From Halobacteriovorax sp. JY17 (GTDB lineage: Bacteria; Bdellovibrionota; Bacteriovoracia; Bacteriovoracales; Bacteriovoracaceae): DNA of 64,000 nucleotides. Location: positions 186,001 to 250,000 of the forward strand of contig NZ_NJER01000001.1 in NCBI RefSeq assembly GCF_002753895.1. The letters run 5' to 3'. Position numbers and translations under genes: made by a program. The number at the start of each line of letters is the position of its first letter. The stretch's first letter is position 1. Positions 43,427 through 52,667 of this stretch are shown here, piece after piece. The notes under the pieces were generated by a model. The model saw only the letters and a list, made by a program, of their open reading frames with translations. It was not told where the DNA came from and did not search any database.

Positions 43427-43772
43427 TTCCTGTTGTATGACCATCAATATTTACCATTGCTCCAGGGTGAATCACTAAGTTTTGTGACTTAATAAGTCCT
43501 GATAATTTTCCAGAAGGAAAGATTTCTACTTTTCCAGAGGAGATTATTTCACCTTTGATTTTTCCAAAGACTTTAAGGTCTTTACAGTGAATCTTGCCTT
43601 CAATAGTTGAGGTTTCTTCAATGGTGAGAAGTGATTTATCTCGGATGTGGATATCACCCTCAATATCTCCTGCAATGTGAGTAAGACCGCTGAAGTTAAA
43701 AACGCCATTTAGTCTTGTCTTCTTTCCTATTAGAGTAAATTCCTGCTCTTCAATTGATATTATATTGTCCAT
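43422..43772 (-). CDS. Bactofilin (polymer-forming cytoskeletal protein)
   Basis: 116 residues. After ~20 flexible residues comes the bactofilin right-handed beta-helix with repeated six-residue turns: GVFNFSGLTHIAGDIEGDI, LTIEETSTIEGKIHCKDLKVFGKIKGE, and SSGKVEIFPSGKLSGLIKSQNLVIHPGAMVNIDG. Bactofilins form membrane-associated filaments that localise cell-wall enzymes. It lies at the end of an operon with a membrane protein and an L,D-transpeptidase, supporting a cell-wall scaffolding role. Confidence 0.92.
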   Translation of the reverse strand: MDNIISIEEQEFTLIGKKTRLNGVFNFSGLTHIAGDIEGDIHIRDKSLLTIEETSTIEGKIHCKDLKVFGKIKGEIISSGKVEIFPSGKLSGLIKSQNLVIHPGAMVNIDGHTTGS

Positions 43773-43774
43773 AA

Positions 43775-44500
43775 TTACTTCAAGTCTTTGGCGACGAGTT
43801 TCTTATAAAGTAAGTCACCAGTTCGAGAGAATATTAGAATTTTAAAGAGAACTTTATGTTCATCAAAACCTGTTAAGTCAAAATTTGCTGTAACATGGCG
43901 CAATCTTGAAAAAGCAAAAGACTCACCTTGATTATAAGAAATAAGCATATCTTCAGAAGCGATTTCTTTTATAGGGTAGAGAAGTATCTTACTTGTTGAG
44001 CTCATCAGAATGTGAATATAGCCCGAGAGCTTTACGCTATTCTTAGTTTGATTGATAATATTGAACTTAATACTGAGGCTATTTTCCTTTCTATCAAACT
44101 CTGTATCATCAACAGTAAGTGCTGGTGTTGTACTCAAGTCTTCTTGACCAGCAACAGGTTTAAACATTGCTAGAGAAGTAAATTTCACTCCTTCTGTTGG
44201 ACCGCTTGATAACTTCTTTTCAAAATCTTTATTAAGAATGAGAAGTTGCTCAACTTGTTCATGGAGATCACTATTTGCAAGTTTTAAATCTCGAATAACT
44301 GCCGGTTCCTTTCTTCTTGCCATTTCTCTAATTTGCTTGAAGTAGACGCTTCCTCCAATAATTACAAGAATTGAAATAATCGTAATAATAGGAAGGACGT
44401 AGAGAGTGAATTTGAGGGCAAATCTATTTGTATTTAAAAAGACTGGTCCTTTCTTATCGTCATAGATTAGAAAGGACATTTTTGCAGGTTTATTGGACAT
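43775..44500 (-). CDS. Single-pass membrane protein between bactofilin and L,D-transpeptidase
   Basis: 241 residues: ~26 cytoplasmic residues, a membrane helix near 27-50 (FTLYVLPIITIISILVIIGGSVYF), a coiled coil (~65-90, LKLANSDLHEQVEQLLILNK) and a ~130-residue beta-rich periplasmic domain. The layout resembles the N-terminal half of the M23 peptidases that accompany bactofilins elsewhere, but no HxxxD or HxH motif is present. It is likely a linker that connects cytoplasmic bactofilin to a periplasmic enzyme. Tightly packed (2-base gaps) on both sides. Confidence 0.7.
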   Translation of the reverse strand: MSNKPAKMSFLIYDDKKGPVFLNTNRFALKFTLYVLPIITIISILVIIGGSVYFKQIREMARRKEPAVIRDLKLANSDLHEQVEQLLILNKDFEKKLSSGPTEGVKFTSLAMFKPVAGQEDLSTTPALTVDDTEFDRKENSLSIKFNIINQTKNSVKLSGYIHILMSSTSKILLYPIKEIASEDMLISYNQGESFAFSRLRHVTANFDLTGFDEHKVLFKILIFSRTGDLLYKKLVAKDLK

Positions 44501-44502
44501 AA

Positions 44503-45543
44503 TTAATTACTTTCTCTTTTTACAAAGTCTGCTCCAAGAATTGTTGCAGGGTCATTATTCTTAAAGAATCTCATAGAAGGTTGGAAAGCAACTTTCTCTT
44601 CATCTTCTTTCTTTATACCGCTCTTTGTCCAAGTTTCATTTACAATCTTCCAGTTATAGAATTCATCTTGCTTAAGGTAGAGTGATTTACGACCAATATC
44701 ACTAATTGTATTTGAGTTATAAATTTGTTTAAAGCTTATAACAGCATAATCTTTCGCTTTAAAAATAGAGACATGTTCAATTTGAATATCAGGCTTTCCT
44801 GGATTATTAAAGACTGCCGTCTTATAGGTTTTGAAGTCTTTATAACCACCTCTGAATTTATCAAAGAATTCTGTAGGGTGATAGCTATTGAAGTAGAGTT
44901 TCTTATCTTCTGTTTGCCATCCAGTTAACCATTGCTCGAGAGCATCATTAAGTGAAGTTCTTTGATTGAGCCATGCAGCCTTTTCTAAGTAATTTAAATT
45001 TTGAACAACTATCATCGGAGTTCTATTTAATTCAATAAACTTAGATAGCTCAATAAGATTTGAGTTTGTTGCAACAACGCAACCTCTTGAGTCTAGGCCC
45101 TTATCAATTCTTGTTTCATCATTTGTGGAGTGAAGCCAAATTCCTCCACCTGTTTTTCCATTTCTCTTATCAATAGGGTTTGGGTAGTTCATAACAAATG
45201 CACCGACCCCATAAATTTGACCTTGTTTTCCATGTCTATCTAGTAGGTCTTGGTGAGTTAGAAAGTCAGTGAACGAGTAAACTCCTTCAGGTGTTCTATG
45301 GTCACCTTGAAAGAGTTTGTCTCCGGCCTTCTTTCCAGTGGCCATAGGGTATTTATTGACGAGTGTAGGTTTTCCATTTTGACTTTTAAATAAATAAAGA
45401 GAGTGCGTTGATTTCTCTGCAATAATTACATGATGAGCAAAGTCATCATCGAGCATTAAAAGTTGAGCAGGATAGTATGAATTCTCCGCAAAACTTGTAA
45501 AACCGAAAAGTAAGAGAATAGCACTCAAGTTTATTTTAATCAT
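44503..45543 (-). CDS. L,D-transpeptidase (YkuD) with C-terminal NTF2-like domain
   Basis: Periplasmic peptidoglycan cross-linking or lipoprotein-attaching enzyme. Signal peptide 1-19 (LLLFGFTSFAEN). The YkuD domain (~35-185) has the catalytic motif H138...DSRGC155. After ~40 linker residues comes an NTF2/SnoaL-like domain (~200-340, RYGGYKDF... WKIVNETW), as seen in Cds6-type L,D-transpeptidases. First gene of the bactofilin operon, and divergent to the polarity gene at 45721. Confidence 0.88.
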   Translation of the reverse strand: MIKINLSAILLLFGFTSFAENSYYPAQLLMLDDDFAHHVIIAEKSTHSLYLFKSQNGKPTLVNKYPMATGKKAGDKLFQGDHRTPEGVYSFTDFLTHQDLLDRHGKQGQIYGVGAFVMNYPNPIDKRNGKTGGGIWLHSTNDETRIDKGLDSRGCVVATNSNLIELSKFIELNRTPMIVVQNLNYLEKAAWLNQRTSLNDALEQWLTGWQTEDKKLYFNSYHPTEFFDKFRGGYKDFKTYKTAVFNNPGKPDIQIEHVSIFKAKDYAVISFKQIYNSNTISDIGRKSLYLKQDEFYNWKIVNETWTKSGIKKEDEEKVAFQPSMRFFKNNDPATILGADFVKRESN

Positions 45544-45650
45544 AAATCACCTAGTAAGCCGTTGGTTTTTCTTATTTTTAGTAAGTTATACTATTTTAAT
45601 CTAATTTTACCCTATTTTACAACAAAACAGGGACACGATTTCCTTTAGTT

Positions 45651-45681
45651 GGAGATTTTTTCTCCGATAAGTTATTATAAT
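45651..45681 (+). promoter_or_regulatory. Dyad plus -10 element upstream of the receiver/coiled-coil gene
   Basis: GGAGA-TTTTT-TCTCC (45651-45665) is a perfect 5-bp dyad. A TATAAT (45676-45681) lies 10 bases further on, 39 bases before the ATG at 45721. The dyad occupies the -35 region, where a regulator could help or hinder polymerase. A good -35 is not apparent. Confidence 0.4.
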
Positions 45682-45720
45682 TATGAAAACAATGTTAATT
45701 GAAAGGATTTAACACTAGGC

Positions 45721-48243
45721 ATGAAAATAATTTTTTATTCCACAGATAAGTCAGTAGAAAAGTTCTTCTCGTCCATAGAGGTCGATGACTCTTTCCTATG
45801 TGCTAGCCTCGATGAGCTAGAGACCCATTTATCTGATGAAAAGCAAAGTGTTATTTTTCTAGATTTTGATTGTGATGAATTAGAATGCTCTTCTCTAAGT
45901 AATGAGTTAGCGAGTATTGAAACAATCAATACCGTTTTAATTAGTAAAAAGATGAGTTTAAAAGAAATTTTAGAATTTCAAAATTCAGAAGATGCATGTG
46001 ATGCGTATCTTGCTAAGCCTCTTGCTGTAGAGGTTTTAAATGGTGTTATTAATGATTTTGAAATTGCTCTGAGCTCTGCTAATGATAGTGGGGAGAGTGT
46101 TGATAGTGGCTCTTCTAATGTTGATCTAACTTTTGTTGGAGTAAAGAAAGACCTCTTAGAGCAACTTGATAATATAGAAGTTGAGGAAGAGGATTCAGAA
46201 GAAGACGAAGAAGAAATTGATTTTAAAGCAAGTACATTACAGGTGGCCTCAGAAGTTCGCGATGTTATTGATTCACATAAGTCTAATGGAACAAATTTTG
46301 ATAATGTAGTGAATGATGAAATTCAAAGAAAGTTTGATGCTGTTTTTGAAAGAGTTAATCATTCTGATCTAGAGAGTGTAAAAGAAGAATTTAATATTAC
46401 TCCTCAGGGATTTGATTCTGAGGAAGTAGAGACAATAAATGATGATGGAATAAGTTTTGATCTTGGGTCGGAAGACTCTACACAAGACGATGCCGCGAGA
46501 GAAGAACATAGTGAAGTGGCAGAGAGTGCCAAAGATCCTTTGGTAGAGGTTAAAATGTCGGATGATAAAGAAGAAGATGTAGGACTTGAGTTTAATATTC
46601 CTGATAGTGAAAGTCCAAGTGATGACTCTGTCAATTTAGCTGAAGATCAAAGTGACGATTTAAGTTTTTCGCAAGAGGAAGATGAGATAGAAGGTGGTCT
46701 TGAATTTAATCTTGGTAGTGATGAGGAAACGGCTACCGATATTACTGAGGGAGAAAACTCTGACGATCTTGATTTCTCTGAAGAGACAAGTGGTGGTCTT
46801 GATCTCAGCGTAAATGAAGAAGATTTTAGTGCAGCAGATAATTCGGTAGAAGAAGATACAGGTCTTAGTTTCGACGATGAAGACTCTAGTGACGATCTCT
46901 TAATAGGAGAGGGGGAAGACTCTTCTCGTAGCTCTAATATAGATGAAGAAGATGGACTCTCATTTGACGACGACGAAGATGAAGGACTTAATCTTAATGA
47001 GTCCTATGAAACAGAATCTGAAAATATAGAAGTATCAAGCAATGATGATTTAGACTTCAGCGCAAATGAAGAAGATTCTGGCGTAGATTTTAGTGATGTT
47101 GAAGCTACCGATCCGTCCTATGAAACAGGAATGGGGTCTGATACCTCAAGTGATATTGAATCAACAATAAGCTCCATTGTTGCCCCTTCTACTTCTGATG
47201 AGAATTCAACAGGTGAGTTTGATTTATCAAATATTGCTAACGATGTGATAGACGATGAAGAAGAGGAGATGCAGGAGTTTGATTATAAAACTTCTGGTTT
47301 CTCTACGAGTGCTTTAATTGAAGATGATGATTTTGGTGACATAGATGATAGCCTAGGCGATGATACCAATCCAACAATTGTTGCGAGTACTTCAACTCTC
47401 ACTACTAGTGATTTCATGGCACAAAGTGGAGAAGACTTAAGCGATGATAGTTTTGATGAGGCAGAAGAGCTCTCATTTAGTGATGAAACTGGAACAAATG
47501 AGATTGAATCAAATTTAAGTCCTGATAATACTGGAGAAACTGTCGTTGCGGACATGTTAAAAAATGAAGTTGAAGAAGTTTCCTACGCAGAGACGAATAC
47601 TCCAAAAGTAGAAAATATAGCAAGAAGTTACGACGAAGATGAAATGCTTCGACTTCAAGGGACGATTAGACAATTGAGAGAGGAGAGAGAGTCTCTAATG
47701 AATAGTATTAATTCTTTAACTAGTGAGAAGCAATTGCTCTCTCAGGATAATTTGGGATTAAAGGCCGAATTAGACGAAGTTAAAATTGAACTTGAGATTG
47801 TTAAAAAGAGAAGTCACGATGAAGTAAGTGAGATGAAATATCAAATGAATCTAAGTCATGAAAAGAAAGATGTTTATGAAATGAAGTATAAGAGTCTTTA
47901 CAAGGAATTTGACCGCTTGAATCAGAAAGTGAGAATTGACTTTAATCAAGTTAAGCAAAGAGAGAAAGAGCTAGAAAGTAAGCTCGAACTAGTCGTTATG
48001 GATTCAGACTCTCAAGTCCAGACAAGAGATATGAAAATTCTTGAATTAAAGAGAAAGATTGATTCATTAGAGTTTAATATGGAGAATTCTTCAATTAGAG
48101 AGCAAAAACATAGAGAAGACAAATCAAAACTAGAGGAACGATTGGCCAAGATTATGAAGACCTTAAGAGGGTCTATACAGCTGATTGAAGATGACCTCGA
48201 AGTTTTAGAAACCGACAATACAACTGACTTGGATAAGAATTGA
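45721..48243 (+). CDS. Receiver-like, acidic, coiled-coil protein (AglZ/FrzS-like architecture)
   Basis: 840 residues in three parts. Residues 1-115 fold like a response-regulator receiver: phospho-acceptor Asp48 (VIFLDFDCDE) and Lys99 (YLAKPL) are present, but the usual paired acidic residues after strand 1 are reduced to one (FYSTDK). Residues ~120-630 are extremely acidic and Ser-rich, with recurring LSFDDE and GLDFS phrases. Residues ~637-830 are a long coiled coil (LRLQGTIRQLREERESLMN and onward). The receiver-plus-coiled-coil plan recalls Myxococcus AglZ/FrzS, but no homology over the rest is claimed. Its TGA overlaps the TTG start of the next gene. Confidence 0.7.
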   Translation: MKIIFYSTDKSVEKFFSSIEVDDSFLCASLDELETHLSDEKQSVIFLDFDCDELECSSLSNELASIETINTVLISKKMSLKEILEFQNSEDACDAYLAKPLAVEVLNGVINDFEIALSSANDSGESVDSGSSNVDLTFVGVKKDLLEQLDNIEVEEEDSEEDEEEIDFKASTLQVASEVRDVIDSHKSNGTNFDNVVNDEIQRKFDAVFERVNHSDLESVKEEFNITPQGFDSEEVETINDDGISFDLGSEDSTQDDAAREEHSEVAESAKDPLVEVKMSDDKEEDVGLEFNIPDSESPSDDSVNLAEDQSDDLSFSQEEDEIEGGLEFNLGSDEETATDITEGENSDDLDFSEETSGGLDLSVNEEDFSAADNSVEEDTGLSFDDEDSSDDLLIGEGEDSSRSSNIDEEDGLSFDDDEDEGLNLNESYETESENIEVSSNDDLDFSANEEDSGVDFSDVEATDPSYETGMGSDTSSDIESTISSIVAPSTSDENSTGEFDLSNIANDVIDDEEEEMQEFDYKTSGFSTSALIEDDDFGDIDDSLGDDTNPTIVASTSTLTTSDFMAQSGEDLSDDSFDEAEELSFSDETGTNEIESNLSPDNTGETVVADMLKNEVEEVSYAETNTPKVENIARSYDEDEMLRLQGTIRQLREERESLMNSINSLTSEKQLLSQDNLGLKAELDEVKIELEIVKKRSHDEVSEMKYQMNLSHEKKDVYEMKYKSLYKEFDRLNQKVRIDFNQVKQREKELESKLELVVMDSDSQVQTRDMKILELKRKIDSLEFNMENSSIREQKHREDKSKLEERLAKIMKTLRGSIQLIEDDLEVLETDNTTDLDKN

Positions 48244-49256
48244 GCGAAGAAAATTTAAGTAAATATTATAAGAATTTGCTAGATTTCATCTTTGAATGTG
48301 ATCAGCTTGATTCAATAAAACAAGTCTATGAATTATTAAATAGCTTTTGGATCGATGAATTTAATTCATCCTCTTTAAATGTCTTTAGTGTTTTTAAAAA
48401 GAATCCAAATGAAAGATCATGTCGTCAGATATGGAGACCTAAGAAGCTTGTAGACGCGTTAACTGAATCAGAGTTAAGACTCTTTAAAGAAACTATACGA
48501 AGCGAAGAAGGCATTCAAGGGACCTGGAAGAATATCTCGAAAGTATCAGAGAAGAACTTCTATATCATTTCTTGTGGAGAGTCTTATGAGCAAGAGTTCT
48601 TTGCAGGGTTTAAGTCGAAAGATGAGATACCTGATAAAGTCTTAGACTATCTCGTTACTTACCTCATTAACTCTTCTAATAAGTTTAAGAAATTTAGTGA
48701 AGCAGACAAACTTAAGTCTCTTGTACATGTAGATGATGTAACAGGACTATATAACCAAAGAAAATTCTTAAAAGACATAGATGATAGTATTGATAAATAT
48801 AATGAGACAGGAGAAGTTTTCTCTGTGATTTTTATAGATATTGACCACTTTAAGAGTGTGAACGATGGACATGGGCACCTTGTTGGAACTCAGCTTCTTT
48901 CTGATATCGCAGGAGTTTTAAACAAAGTGGTGAGAGAAAGTGATCTTTCTTATCGCTATGGAGGTGATGAATTCGTCATCATCGTTCCAACGTGTGATGC
49001 TAAGAATGCAAAAGAAGTAGGAATAAGAATTTTAAATGGTATCTCTAAAGAAGAATTCTATGTCACAGAAGAGAAGGGAATGAATGGCGCTCATACCTTT
49101 AAACTTTCAGTCTCCGTTGGTGTTGCTACTTATCCTGAGGATGCAAAGACTAGAGTGGAGATCATTAGTTTCGCAGATAAAATGATGTACAAAGCAAAAC
49201 AATCCGGAAGAGGCAAGGTTTGTTGTGCTGGAGAAATGTTTACTGAGGAAGAGTAA
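48240..49256 (+). CDS. Diguanylate cyclase (GGDEF)
   Basis: Makes cyclic di-GMP from two GTP. The GGDEF domain (~165-335) begins with DDVTGLYNQRKF and has the intact active motif GGDEF at residues 241-245. An RxxD inhibitory site (RESD) lies exactly five residues before it, so product inhibition is expected. The N-terminal ~160 residues form an unrecognised GAF-like alpha/beta region. Translation starts at TTG 48240, overlapping the previous stop (TTGA), and its stop is directly before the phosphoesterase ATG. This tight coupling suggests the three proteins act together. Confidence 0.93.
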   Translation: MSEENLSKYYKNLLDFIFECDQLDSIKQVYELLNSFWIDEFNSSSLNVFSVFKKNPNERSCRQIWRPKKLVDALTESELRLFKETIRSEEGIQGTWKNISKVSEKNFYIISCGESYEQEFFAGFKSKDEIPDKVLDYLVTYLINSSNKFKKFSEADKLKSLVHVDDVTGLYNQRKFLKDIDDSIDKYNETGEVFSVIFIDIDHFKSVNDGHGHLVGTQLLSDIAGVLNKVVRESDLSYRYGGDEFVIIVPTCDAKNAKEVGIRILNGISKEEFYVTEEKGMNGAHTFKLSVSVGVATYPEDAKTRVEIISFADKMMYKAKQSGRGKVCCAGEMFTEEE

Positions 49257-50336
49257 ATGTTAATTTTATCTTTAAGCGATCTACATCTTGGTAAGGGCAA
49301 ATTTCTAAAAAATGGTCAACTAAATATCTTAGAAGATTTCTTTGAAGATCAGAGATTCTATGAATTTTGTGAATTCTATTCATCTGATCAATTCTATTCA
49401 AAAGAAGTTCATCTAGTACTTAATGGAGATATTTTAAATCTTATTCAAATTGATTTTGAAGGGGTCTTCACGCATATTATTGATGAAAAAAGAGCGGACC
49501 TAGCTTTAAAAAAAATTATTAAGGGACATCCAATATTCTTTGATGCTCTGAAATTATTTCTTTCAACTCCTAACAAGAAAGTAAGTTATGTGATTGGTAA
49601 CCACGATGCTTCAATGGATTTTGAACTACCTCAAATGCGTTTAAATATGCGTGTCGATGGTAATGTCCACTTCTGCCATGTACTTGAAGATCATGGAGTT
49701 CATATTGAGCATGGACACCGCTTTGAAGCAATAAACTCAGTTCCCCAGGATAGATATTACTCAACGGGTCCTAATGGGAAGAGAATCATTAATTTACCTT
49801 GGGGAAGTTTATTTTGTATTTCGGTACTGCCTCAGTTAAAGAAAGATAGACCTTACCTAGATAAAGTTAGACCGATGGGGGCCTATATCAAGTGGTGCTT
49901 GTTTCATGATCTAGGTTTTTTCTTAAAAATGTCTGTTATTGTTATTAAATACTTAATTGAAAGTAACTTTGATACTTATATTAAAGACAATAGAAACTTC
50001 AAAACCTCTCTTAAAATCTTAAAACAAATAACTATCTATCCACGCTATGAAAAGAAGGCGAAGAGTATTTTAAAGAGAAATATTACTTTGCATACAGTTG
50101 TCATGGGGCACACCCATTTACAGGAGTGGAGAAGGTTTCCGGAAGGAAAGTATTACTTTAACACAGGAACATGGAATCCAATTCCTTCAATAGATGCAGG
50201 ACTCCACCAAGATTCAACATGTCTTTCTTATTGTATGTTAGATATACACAAAGAAACTTCAACTTTGCGAGAAGGGTCTCTGTGTATTTGGCAAGGGAAG
50301 TGGAGACCATTTACCTCTGAAATCTCCACAAATTGA
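49257..50336 (+). CDS. Calcineurin-like metallophosphoesterase
   Basis: Dinuclear-metal phosphoesterase with all family motifs: SDLHLGKG (DxH), VLNGDILNL (GD), IGNHDASMDF (GNHD), EHGHRFE and MGHTHLQEW (GHxH). The long insert between residues ~150 and 270 and the 359-residue length exceed simple phosphoesterases. UDP-2,3-diacylglucosamine hydrolases are the nearest analogy, but LpxH is shorter. The substrate could also be a nucleotide. It abuts the diguanylate cyclase gene, so a link to c-di-GMP signalling is possible but unproven. Confidence 0.85.
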   Translation: MLILSLSDLHLGKGKFLKNGQLNILEDFFEDQRFYEFCEFYSSDQFYSKEVHLVLNGDILNLIQIDFEGVFTHIIDEKRADLALKKIIKGHPIFFDALKLFLSTPNKKVSYVIGNHDASMDFELPQMRLNMRVDGNVHFCHVLEDHGVHIEHGHRFEAINSVPQDRYYSTGPNGKRIINLPWGSLFCISVLPQLKKDRPYLDKVRPMGAYIKWCLFHDLGFFLKMSVIVIKYLIESNFDTYIKDNRNFKTSLKILKQITIYPRYEKKAKSILKRNITLHTVVMGHTHLQEWRRFPEGKYYFNTGTWNPIPSIDAGLHQDSTCLSYCMLDIHKETSTLREGSLCIWQGKWRPFTSEISTN

Positions 50337-50338
50337 TT

Positions 50339-52510
50339 CTACTTACCCTCGTGAATGATTTGTGAACTCTGGACTGAGATTACTGAACAAGACGCTCCTG
50401 CAATAAGCCTATCATCATCTGTTCCGAAGAGGTCTTTTAGCCAAGAGTGATTGGAAGCTCCAAAAACAAAGAGATCGTACTCTGCTGTTAGTTGGATAAT
50501 ATCTTCAACCGCTTCATTAGAAGTTATAATACTCGATTTTGATTGCACTTTAGTACTCTGGCTTAGAAGGGATAATCTTTCTTCTGCAGATTTTAGTTCT
50601 TGAGGGGAAGTATCTTTTGGAAATACTTTCACTAGGTGTAGTGCCGCTTTATTCATTGCCGCAAAGTGATCAGCTGTATCAACGACTAATTCGTAATCAC
50701 AATTATTATTAACAATCACTAAAACCTTTCGAATGTAGCGAACACCTGTATCTCTAAAGATTGCAAGATTACATTGCAAGTGATTTCGAAGCCAACCTAC
50801 AGGATTGTGTACCGTAAAGTTTCCACGTTTCTTTCCTCCCCATTCTTTGAAGAGCCATTGGCAATGAAGCCTTTGACTAATTTCAAAAACACTTCTAGAA
50901 ATGTCGTGGCTAGCAATAGGGTCAAAAGTAATAGGGATATTCTGCTCCACAGACATGGCGATAATTCTTCTTCTAAGTGACCTTAGATAAACTGTCTCTG
51001 TATTAAGGTCTTTTAGCTCAGTTTGCTCTGGAACTTCTGTAAAGTGAGCAACTTCGAGGTTCTCTCCTTCACTCATGGCGGCGGCCATTTCAATGAGAGT
51101 TTCAGGACTTCTTTCATTGCCAAAAAGGGAGACAACAACCTTTGCATCTTTTGTAAGATCTATACTTTCATAGAAGTTAGTTAGACTTGAACTATCTTCA
51201 ACAAGGTCTGTTCTCTTTCCTCGAATTCCTACAACTCCACGTCTAGTTGTTCTCTTTCTTGAATAAGCGAGAAAGAGGACTACTCCAGGAATAGAAATGA
51301 CTAGAACTGCGGTAACGATGATGAAGCCCATTCCAAAGAGAAGTCCTACACCACTAAGAATCCCTAGAATTTGAAGGAATGGATACATTGGGCTTTTAAA
51401 TTGTGGCTTGTACCATTGAACTCTTGTTTCTCTAAGAACAATGACTGCTATATTTTCAAAAACATAAATGAGTAGCATAAAGCCAGAGGCGAGTTTGGCA
51501 ATTTTTGTGACATCCATAAAGAGAATCGCCATGGCCACAATAATTGCAGATAGAAGTATACTCCAAACAGGAGTTAGGTATTTTTTGTGAAGCTGTCCAA
51601 TGGCTCCTGGAAGTAGTCTGTCTCTTCCCATCGCAAAAGGAAATCTGGAAGAAGCGAGTATTCCAGCATTGGCCATTGAGATCATCGTGAGAATACCTAT
51701 TACTGAGATAAAGATAGCAAAACCATTGCCACCAACGGTGAGTGCCATAGTGTAAAGAGGCTTATAATTTCCTATAAGTTCAGAGGCTGGCACACTCCCA
51801 ACAAGCGTAAATGTTGTAACACAGTAAATGACTGTTACAAGAGCTAGGGAGAGTAATATTCCTCTTGGAAGGTTTTTCTCTGGTGATTTGATTTCCTCCG
51901 CAATGGCAGCAACCTTAGTGACTCCTGCATAGGAGACAAAGACGAGGGCGGTCGATGACATGAGTCCAGAAGCTCCACCAGTCATAAATGGAGTCATCAT
52001 ATTCATATTGAAAATAGGAATACTCACACCACTTAGCGCAATTAAAGATGTGATAGCGATAGCAACTACAACCATTAATGCACTACTGACTTTTCCAACT
52101 CCGAATATATTTAAAATAGTGATAAAGAGAAGTGAAATAATCGCTGTCGGAATTAGAGGAACATCTGCGAGAATAGTTAAGTAAGCTCCAAAACCCACAA
52201 GAGCAAAAGCCGCTTTTAAAAGTAGAGAAAGCCATAGACCTAGACCAGCAACTGTTCCAGCGAGTGGACCAAATGTTCTCTCGAGGTAGACATAGGTTCC
52301 TCCGGAAGTAGGCATGGCCGTGGCTAGTTCAGATTTAGACATGGAGGCTGGAAGTACGCAAAGTGAAGCAAGTAAGTAAGCAAGCCAAACTGATGGACCC
52401 GTCTGAGCGATGGCCAAGCTGGGTAAAACAAATATTCCACTTCCAAGCATCGCGCTAATACTTATCGCGACGACTGAAACTAGTCCTAACTTTCTTTCAA
52501 GTGCTTTCAC
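50339..52510 (-). CDS. APC-family amino-acid permease with C-terminal UspA-like domain
   Basis: 723 residues. Residues 1-420 are a twelve-helix APC transporter: the start SAMLGSGIFVLPSLAIAQTGPS is the typical helix-1 substrate loop, followed by KSELATAMPTSGGTYVYLERTFGP (helix 2/3). The C-terminal ~270 residues are cytoplasmic and resemble two universal-stress-type domains (VVSLFGNERSPETLIEMA; KVLVIVNNNCDYEL...FVFGASNHSWLKDLFGTDDDRLI). Such fusions are known. Substrate unknown, amino acid likely. A two-base gap separates its stop from that of the convergent phosphoesterase gene. Confidence 0.9.
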   Translation of the reverse strand: MKALERKLGLVSVVAISISAMLGSGIFVLPSLAIAQTGPSVWLAYLLASLCVLPASMSKSELATAMPTSGGTYVYLERTFGPLAGTVAGLGLWLSLLLKAAFALVGFGAYLTILADVPLIPTAIISLLFITILNIFGVGKVSSALMVVVAIAITSLIALSGVSIPIFNMNMMTPFMTGGASGLMSSTALVFVSYAGVTKVAAIAEEIKSPEKNLPRGILLSLALVTVIYCVTTFTLVGSVPASELIGNYKPLYTMALTVGGNGFAIFISVIGILTMISMANAGILASSRFPFAMGRDRLLPGAIGQLHKKYLTPVWSILLSAIIVAMAILFMDVTKIAKLASGFMLLIYVFENIAVIVLRETRVQWYKPQFKSPMYPFLQILGILSGVGLLFGMGFIIVTAVLVISIPGVVLFLAYSRKRTTRRGVVGIRGKRTDLVEDSSSLTNFYESIDLTKDAKVVVSLFGNERSPETLIEMAAAMSEGENLEVAHFTEVPEQTELKDLNTETVYLRSLRRRIIAMSVEQNIPITFDPIASHDISRSVFEISQRLHCQWLFKEWGGKKRGNFTVHNPVGWLRNHLQCNLAIFRDTGVRYIRKVLVIVNNNCDYELVVDTADHFAAMNKAALHLVKVFPKDTSPQELKSAEERLSLLSQSTKVQSKSSIITSNEAVEDIIQLTAEYDLFVFGASNHSWLKDLFGTDDDRLIAGASCSVISVQSSQIIHEGK

Positions 52511-52535
52511 AATACCTCTCTGATTTAGTCTAATA

Positions 52536-52565
52536 TTCTGACATAAAAGAGTTTATAAGTCAGAA
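52536..52565. promoter_or_regulatory. Imperfect dyad between divergent APC and receiver-ankyrin genes
   Basis: TTCTGACATAAA and TTTATAAGTCAGAA pair over 12 bases with a two-base insertion in the right arm. It is centred between the two divergent starts (52510 and 52668) and could be a shared operator. No regulator is suggested by the sequence. Confidence 0.35.
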
Positions 52566-52667
52566 AATCATTTTGCGCGTCGCGGAGAAGTTGTGAGTGA
52601 ATCTTTAGAAAAACTGAATTTTCAAAGAATCACTTACTAAATAAATAAAAATGCCGAAAATAGAGTT

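Noticed and set aside
46404-47555. Serine-rich minus-strand open frames
   Set aside because: Reverse complements of the GAT/GAA/AGT codons in the acidic tract read as Ser, Ser/Thr and Ile/Leu. They are composition artefacts.
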